Shown one piece after another: positions 24,798 to 28,167 of a stretch of DNA of 28,167 nucleotides (position 1 is the stretch's first letter; each line of letters starts with the position of its first letter). The translations under genes and the position numbers were made by a program. This DNA is from Candidatus Eiseniibacteriota bacterium (GTDB lineage Bacteria; JAFGKV01). The notes beneath the pieces are model-generated. The model was not told the origin of the DNA. It was given only the letters and a program-made list of their open reading frames with translations, and ran no database searches. Where the stretch lies: positions 1-28,167 of the forward strand of contig JALOPK010000009.1 in the NCBI GenBank assembly GCA_025453925.1, written 5' to 3'.

Positions 24798-25868
24798 CTA
24801 TGCGAGAGATTTGCGTTCCGACCGCTCCCACGCAAGGGAGATCAGCTCATCCACGATCTGGGCAAAGCTCATTCCATCCGCCATGAAGAGCCGCGGGAAC
24901 ATGCTGATCTCGGTGAACCCCGGTATGGTGTTAATCTCGTTGACCATAGCGCCCTGATCACCAATCAGGAAGTCAACCCGGGCATACCCTGCGCCGTCAG
25001 CGACCCGATAGGCGGCCACGGCCATTTCCCGCAAGCTCTCGGTTTCCCGACCCGATAGACCCCGGGCCGGCACGAATAGCCCGGAGTCGTGCACGTATTT
25101 CGACTCGTAGTCGTAGAATTGGTTGCGAGGGACTATTTCCCCCACCACGCCGGCCGCCCGCGGGGCGTCGTTGCCCATGACGGCGCATTCGATCTCTCTC
25201 GCATGCGGGACCGCCATCTCTACGATGGCCGTCGAGCCATAGCGGAGCGCAAGATGGATTGCCTGACCCAGCAGCGCCGCGTCATCGACCCTGGAGATCC
25301 CGATGCTCGATCCGAGGGAGGATGGTTTCACGAACAAAGGCAGGCCTAGAGCTTCGATCACGGCATCGCTCTCCGCCCGGGAGTCGGCCGACCAGGCCCC
25401 CGCGTGGACCGTTCGAAACTCCGGCGTGGGGATGCCGTGATGCACGAGAAGGGATTTGAGAGTCGGTTTGTGCATGCAGACGCTGTTGAAGAGCACGCCT
25501 CCGCCCACATAAGGTACTCCCGCGGTCTCGAGCAGGCCCTGGATCGTTCCGTCTTCCCCGTATGGCCCGTGGAGGACGGGGAAGACCATGTCCGCTTGGG
25601 ACAGAATGCGCCAGAGCTCCCCCAGATCAGAGTGAAGGTGATAGGGGTGGCGCTCCGGATCGGTGGCATCGGCGCAGGTATGCGCGAGATGATCCTGCCC
25701 GTATAGGGTCTCGCTCTGTGCCCAGCGGCCGTCTTGGTCGATCTCCACCAACATGACCCGGTATCTGTCACGGTCAATGGCGCGCGCCACCGCGCTCCCC
25801 GAAACCAAAGAGACTTCCCGTTCACTCGATCGCCCACCCATGACTACGGCCACAGTTCGCCTGATCAT
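24798..25868 (-). CDS. ddl: D-alanine--D-alanine ligase
   Basis: A 356-residue ATP-grasp ligase that makes the D-Ala-D-Ala dipeptide for peptidoglycan precursors. The N-terminal motif GGRSSEREVS is at 11-20, HGPYGEDGTIQG at 100-111, the ATP-grasp lysine block FVKPSSLGSSIG follows, then the omega-loop tyrosine in FYDYESKYV, and the metal site ARVDFLIGD with VNEINTIPGFTEISMFPRL. The omega-loop tyrosine favours D-Ala rather than D-lactate as second substrate. The length is that of the DdlA/VanA-like longer class. ATG at 25868 has GAGGAGG six bases upstream. It is divergent from era and leads the minus-strand group with the aminotransferase and GWxTD genes, though 126 bases separate it from the aminotransferase. 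Confidence 0.97.
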   Translation of the reverse strand: MIRRTVAVVMGGRSSEREVSLVSGSAVARAIDRDRYRVMLVEIDQDGRWAQSETLYGQDHLAHTCADATDPERHPYHLHSDLGELWRILSQADMVFPVLHGPYGEDGTIQGLLETAGVPYVGGGVLFNSVCMHKPTLKSLLVHHGIPTPEFRTVHAGAWSADSRAESDAVIEALGLPLFVKPSSLGSSIGISRVDDAALLGQAIHLALRYGSTAIVEMAVPHAREIECAVMGNDAPRAAGVVGEIVPRNQFYDYESKYVHDSGLFVPARGLSGRETESLREMAVAAYRVADGAGYARVDFLIGDQGAMVNEINTIPGFTEISMFPRLFMADGMSFAQIVDELISLAWERSERKSLA

Positions 25869-25968
25869 GGAATCCTCCTCTGGACACAGGCCACTAGGGG
25901 GTGCAGATTAGTGGATCACGCCACATCAAGGCAATGCCGCCGTACACGAATCACAAACCGAGGACCCC

Positions 25969-26910
25969 ATGCCCCAGAACGATGACGCCTCCTGCGAAGG
26001 TGAGGACTCCGGCGCGACGCCGTTCAGGGCCGGGCACGTCGCCTTGGTGGGCCGCCCCAACGTGGGGAAGTCAACCCTGCTCAACGCTTTGGTGGGACAG
26101 GCACTGGCCGCGGTGAGCCACAAACCGCAGACGACGCGGATGACCGTGCGGGGCATCGTGACGGGGCCTCACTGCCAACTGGTCCTCGAAGACACCCCCG
26201 GGCTCATGGACCCACGTTCGACATTGGACAGAGCGATGCTCCGACTGGCCCGGATCACGGCGGCCTCCGCGGATGTCGCCGTGGCGGTCACGCGACCGTG
26301 GGAGACCAACCTGGGCGATGATGTCCAGCTCATCCGAACCGTTCCGGGCACCGCGCCGGTGGTCGTCGCCATCAACAAGATCGATCTTGTACCGAAGGAG
26401 AGGCTTCTTCCCATCATTGCCCGCCTGGCCGGGCAGCCGCGGGTGTGCGATGTCGTGCCGATCAGCGCGACCGAACGGGATGGCCTGGATGTCCTCGTCC
26501 GTGTCGTGGCAGCGCGCATGCCCGAGTCTCCCCAGCTCTTCCCCCCCGACCAGGTGACCGATCAACCCGAGCGCTTTTTCGTCGCCGAGATCCTGCGCGA
26601 ACAAGTGCTCCTCCTGTACCACCAGGAGGTTCCCTATGCCACCGCCGTCGAGATCGAGGAGTTTGCCGAGCGGGAGCACGGGAAGGATCTCATCCGGGCC
26701 ACCATCTGGGTCGAGCGGGAGAGCCAGCGCATGATCCTCCTCGGAGCGGGCGGCTCCGCCCTGAAACGTCTGGGCGTGCGCGCCCGCACGCAGATGGAAC
26801 ATCTCTTGGATCGGCCGGTGTACCTGGAGCTATGGATCAAGGTCCGGCCGAAGTGGAGGGATCGAGACGGCGACCTTGCTCGCCTCGGGCTCGCGCCCGA
26901 CAGATCCTGA
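25969..26910 (+). CDS. era: GTPase Era, ribosome assembly factor
   Basis: A 313-residue two-domain GTPase that binds 16S rRNA near its 3' end and helps mature the 30S subunit. GTPase motifs: G1 GRPNVGKS (28-35), G3 DTPG (75-78), G4 NKID (136-139) and G5 ISAT. The Era-typical block KPQTTRMTVRGI follows G1. The KH domain occupies about 205-300, with RFFVAEILREQVLLLYHQEVPYATAV and the RNA-contact loop GAGGSALKRLG. The N-terminus has about twenty extra acidic residues. ATG at 25969 follows GAGGA. The gene is monocistronic here; the next gene has its own promoter just after its stop. Confidence 0.96.
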   Translation: MPQNDDASCEGEDSGATPFRAGHVALVGRPNVGKSTLLNALVGQALAAVSHKPQTTRMTVRGIVTGPHCQLVLEDTPGLMDPRSTLDRAMLRLARITAASADVAVAVTRPWETNLGDDVQLIRTVPGTAPVVVAINKIDLVPKERLLPIIARLAGQPRVCDVVPISATERDGLDVLVRVVAARMPESPQLFPPDQVTDQPERFFVAEILREQVLLLYHQEVPYATAVEIEEFAEREHGKDLIRATIWVERESQRMILLGAGGSALKRLGVRARTQMEHLLDRPVYLELWIKVRPKWRDRDGDLARLGLAPDRS

Positions 26911-26920
26911 CCGTAAGTCG

Positions 26921-26948
26921 TTGACAGCGTAAGGGCCTCGGCTATCTT
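26921..26948 (+). promoter_or_regulatory. Near-consensus sigma-70 promoter for the polysaccharide export gene
   Basis: TTGACA (26921-26926, exact -35 consensus) and TATCTT (26943-26948) are 16 bases apart. They lie right after the era stop. Transcription would start near 26955 and give a leader of about 108 bases before the GTG at 27063, long enough to hold regulatory structure, although I see no recognised riboswitch. Confidence 0.7.
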
Positions 26949-27062
26949 GCCTGCCCATTCTTCTCCACAATCTCACCCGTGACTCATCCCGTCACAGAAC
27001 CCAACATCCTGCGCGGGGTCGAACCACCCGAGAAGCACACAGAGGGTTCGGAGGTTCTCGTA

Positions 27063-27986
27063 GTGAAGGCTTTGTCCGTTTTCATTGCAGCGTTTCTCGC
27101 CGCAGGCATGGCTGTCTCGGCGGAGGCCAGCGAGATGTCCATCGAGCCGGGGGACGTGCTCGCCATTACCGTTCAGGGGCAGGATGCCTATACCAAGACA
27201 GTGACCGTGAACTCCAAGGGCATGATCGATTATCCGTTCATGAACAACGTGCCCGTCACCGGAATGTCGCTCGGAACCCTGCAGGAGTACATCACGTACA
27301 AACTCGTTGCCGTGGTGCCCAGGCCCGTGGTGCTCGTCTCCATGCCTCAGGCCTACCTGATTGCTGTGAGCGTTTTGGGGCAGATCAACAACCCGGGCGT
27401 GATCCAACTCTCTACCGAGTCCTCCGTGCAGGAGGCTATCCAGAAGGCCGGCGGGGGTACGGCCATGGCCCGTCTTGACGGAATCAAGATTGTCCGGGAA
27501 GTGGAAGGCAACATCCGCACCCAGATCGTGAACCTGCAGGAGTTCATGGCGACGGGCGATCCCAACCTGCTCTACCCGCTCCGCGACGGCGACAAGATCA
27601 TCGTGCCGGGGACCATTCAGGGCAACCGGGTGAACATCATGGGGGCCGTCGCAACGCCGGGTTTTTACTACATCTTCGAGAACGTCAGACTCCTGGATGT
27701 GATCACCAAGGCGGGCGGCTTCACTGCCAATGCGAAGAAGAACCAGGTCTGGATCGTGTCGACTGCCTCGGGGGAGACGATCAGGAGGGCGGTCAACGTC
27801 GACAAGTTTTTCAAGAAGGGCGACTCCAACTCCAATCCCGAAGTCTACGCCGGTGACAGCGTGTTCGTGCCTGAGAAGGCGGAAGCTGTCCTGAGCTGGG
27901 AGGGTTTCATTGCCTATGCCCGTGACATCACCCAGCTCCTCATTGTGTACCTCACCATCGTGCGCATCGAGCGCGAGACGAGCTAG
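27063..27986 (+). CDS. Polysaccharide biosynthesis/export protein, Wza-like, with SLBB domains
   Basis: A 307-residue outer-membrane-type export protein for capsule or exopolysaccharide. A signal peptide (SVFIAAFLAAGMAVSA) is followed by the Poly_export domain (about 24-98, IEPGDVLAITVQG) and two SLBB units (about 101-181 with VSVLGQINNPGV, and 189-270 with VNIMGAVATPGFYYIF). The last 25 residues are a hydrophobic or amphipathic helix (ITQLLIVYLTIVRIE) that could cross the outer membrane. Unlike Wza it has no lipobox cysteine after the signal. GTG at 27063 has GGAGGT seven bases upstream; a longer start at 26979 would place 28 residues inside the leader. Chain-length and kinase partners are expected downstream, beyond the window. 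Confidence 0.92.
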   Translation: MKALSVFIAAFLAAGMAVSAEASEMSIEPGDVLAITVQGQDAYTKTVTVNSKGMIDYPFMNNVPVTGMSLGTLQEYITYKLVAVVPRPVVLVSMPQAYLIAVSVLGQINNPGVIQLSTESSVQEAIQKAGGGTAMARLDGIKIVREVEGNIRTQIVNLQEFMATGDPNLLYPLRDGDKIIVPGTIQGNRVNIMGAVATPGFYYIFENVRLLDVITKAGGFTANAKKNQVWIVSTASGETIRRAVNVDKFFKKGDSNSNPEVYAGDSVFVPEKAEAVLSWEGFIAYARDITQLLIVYLTIVRIERETS

Positions 27987-28054
27987 TCGACCGGATCACG
28001 CGACCGCGCTCGCACCACGCGAGCCGTCGGGGCCGAGAACCGCGAGGATGATCA

Positions 28055-28111
28055 GTGCAGCCACAGGAGACCAAGTACCAGGACTACGTTGACCTTCTTG
28101 AGAGCCGATAG
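28055..28111 (+). CDS. Possible start of the next gene, stopping early (uncertain)
   Basis: A GTG at 28055 has GAGGA six bases upstream and opens a short frame whose beginning (MQPQETKYQDYVDLLESR) looks like the cytoplasmic N-terminus of chain-length determinant or tyrosine-kinase proteins that usually follow a Wza-like gene. It stops at TAG 28109-28111 after 18 codons. Other frames stay open to the edge but show no family. This could be a frameshifted or truncated gene, an assembly-end artefact, or chance. Confidence 0.2.
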   Translation: MQPQETKYQDYVDLLESR

Positions 28112-28167
28112 CGTCTCATGGAATGCAGGATACAGCATCAACCGACTGGGCTTTGATCGCTTCGCCT

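Noticed and set aside
28060-28167. Minus-strand hydrophobic frame (ALKKVNVVLVLGLLWLH) at the right edge
   Set aside because: Looks membrane-like but stops early and has no start in the window; a converging gene here cannot be supported from about 100 bases.
1-28167. CRISPR arrays, tRNA/rRNA genes, insertion sequences, integrases, attachment sites
   Set aside because: I looked for direct repeats with spacers, cloverleaf-like ends, terminal inverted repeats and transposase or recombinase motifs and found none.

Overview
This is a GC-rich, densely coded stretch of a didermic (Gram-negative type) bacterial chromosome. The gene content suggests a deep-branching lineage near the Fibrobacteres-Chlorobi-Bacteroidetes or Gemmatimonadota/Eisenbacteria-like candidate phyla. 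The clues are a GWxTD-domain protein, a secreted M6 metalloprotease and a lamin-tail-like secreted protein that both end in FlgD/type IX-like C-terminal modules, and a Wza-type polysaccharide export protein. The placement is inference; no rRNA or tRNA is present to test it. Most genes start with ATG or GTG behind clear GGAGG-type ribosome binding sites, so many starts could be fixed from the sequence.

Layout. (1) 1-951, plus strand: the tail of a membrane protein, then a nitroreductase behind a perfect 24-bp AT-rich palindrome that looks like a repressor operator. (2) 952-1343: a non-coding gap with degenerate 7-bp periodic repeats. (3) 1344-8582, minus strand: a SagB-type oxidoreductase, a Yip1-like membrane protein, a sodium:alanine symporter, a rhomboid protease, an SDH-family Clp-fold protease, a secreted TPR protein with its own good promoter, and a Tat-exported DUF362 protein that is broken by an internal deletion and frameshift. 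(4) 8835-13824, plus strand: a large secreted lamin-tail-like protein, a fructose-6-phosphate aldolase/transaldolase whose stop overlaps the start of an HtrA-type protease, and a membrane-anchored metallophosphoesterase. (5) 14148-17357, plus strand: a coupled three-gene set of an exported protein, an ABC ATPase and a large ABC permease. (6) 17385-20862, minus strand: an SGNH hydrolase, an M6 protease and a small coiled-coil protein. (7) 21082-22089, plus strand: fabH. (8) 22105-25868, minus strand: ddl, an aminotransferase and an overlapping GWxTD protein. (9) 25969 to the end, plus strand: era, then a polysaccharide export gene with a near-consensus promoter, and possibly the first codons of the next gene.

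The common theme is the cell envelope: peptidoglycan precursor synthesis (ddl), fatty acid initiation (fabH), envelope proteolysis (HtrA, rhomboid, SDH protease), secretion and export (ABC system, SLBB protein) and several secreted proteins. I see no CRISPR array, prophage, insertion sequence, integrase or classic defence locus. The items most worth a second look are the operator-like palindrome, the two-protease membrane block, the ABC set with an unrecognised exported partner, the two-tier hairpin at 18661-18709, and the broken DUF362 gene.
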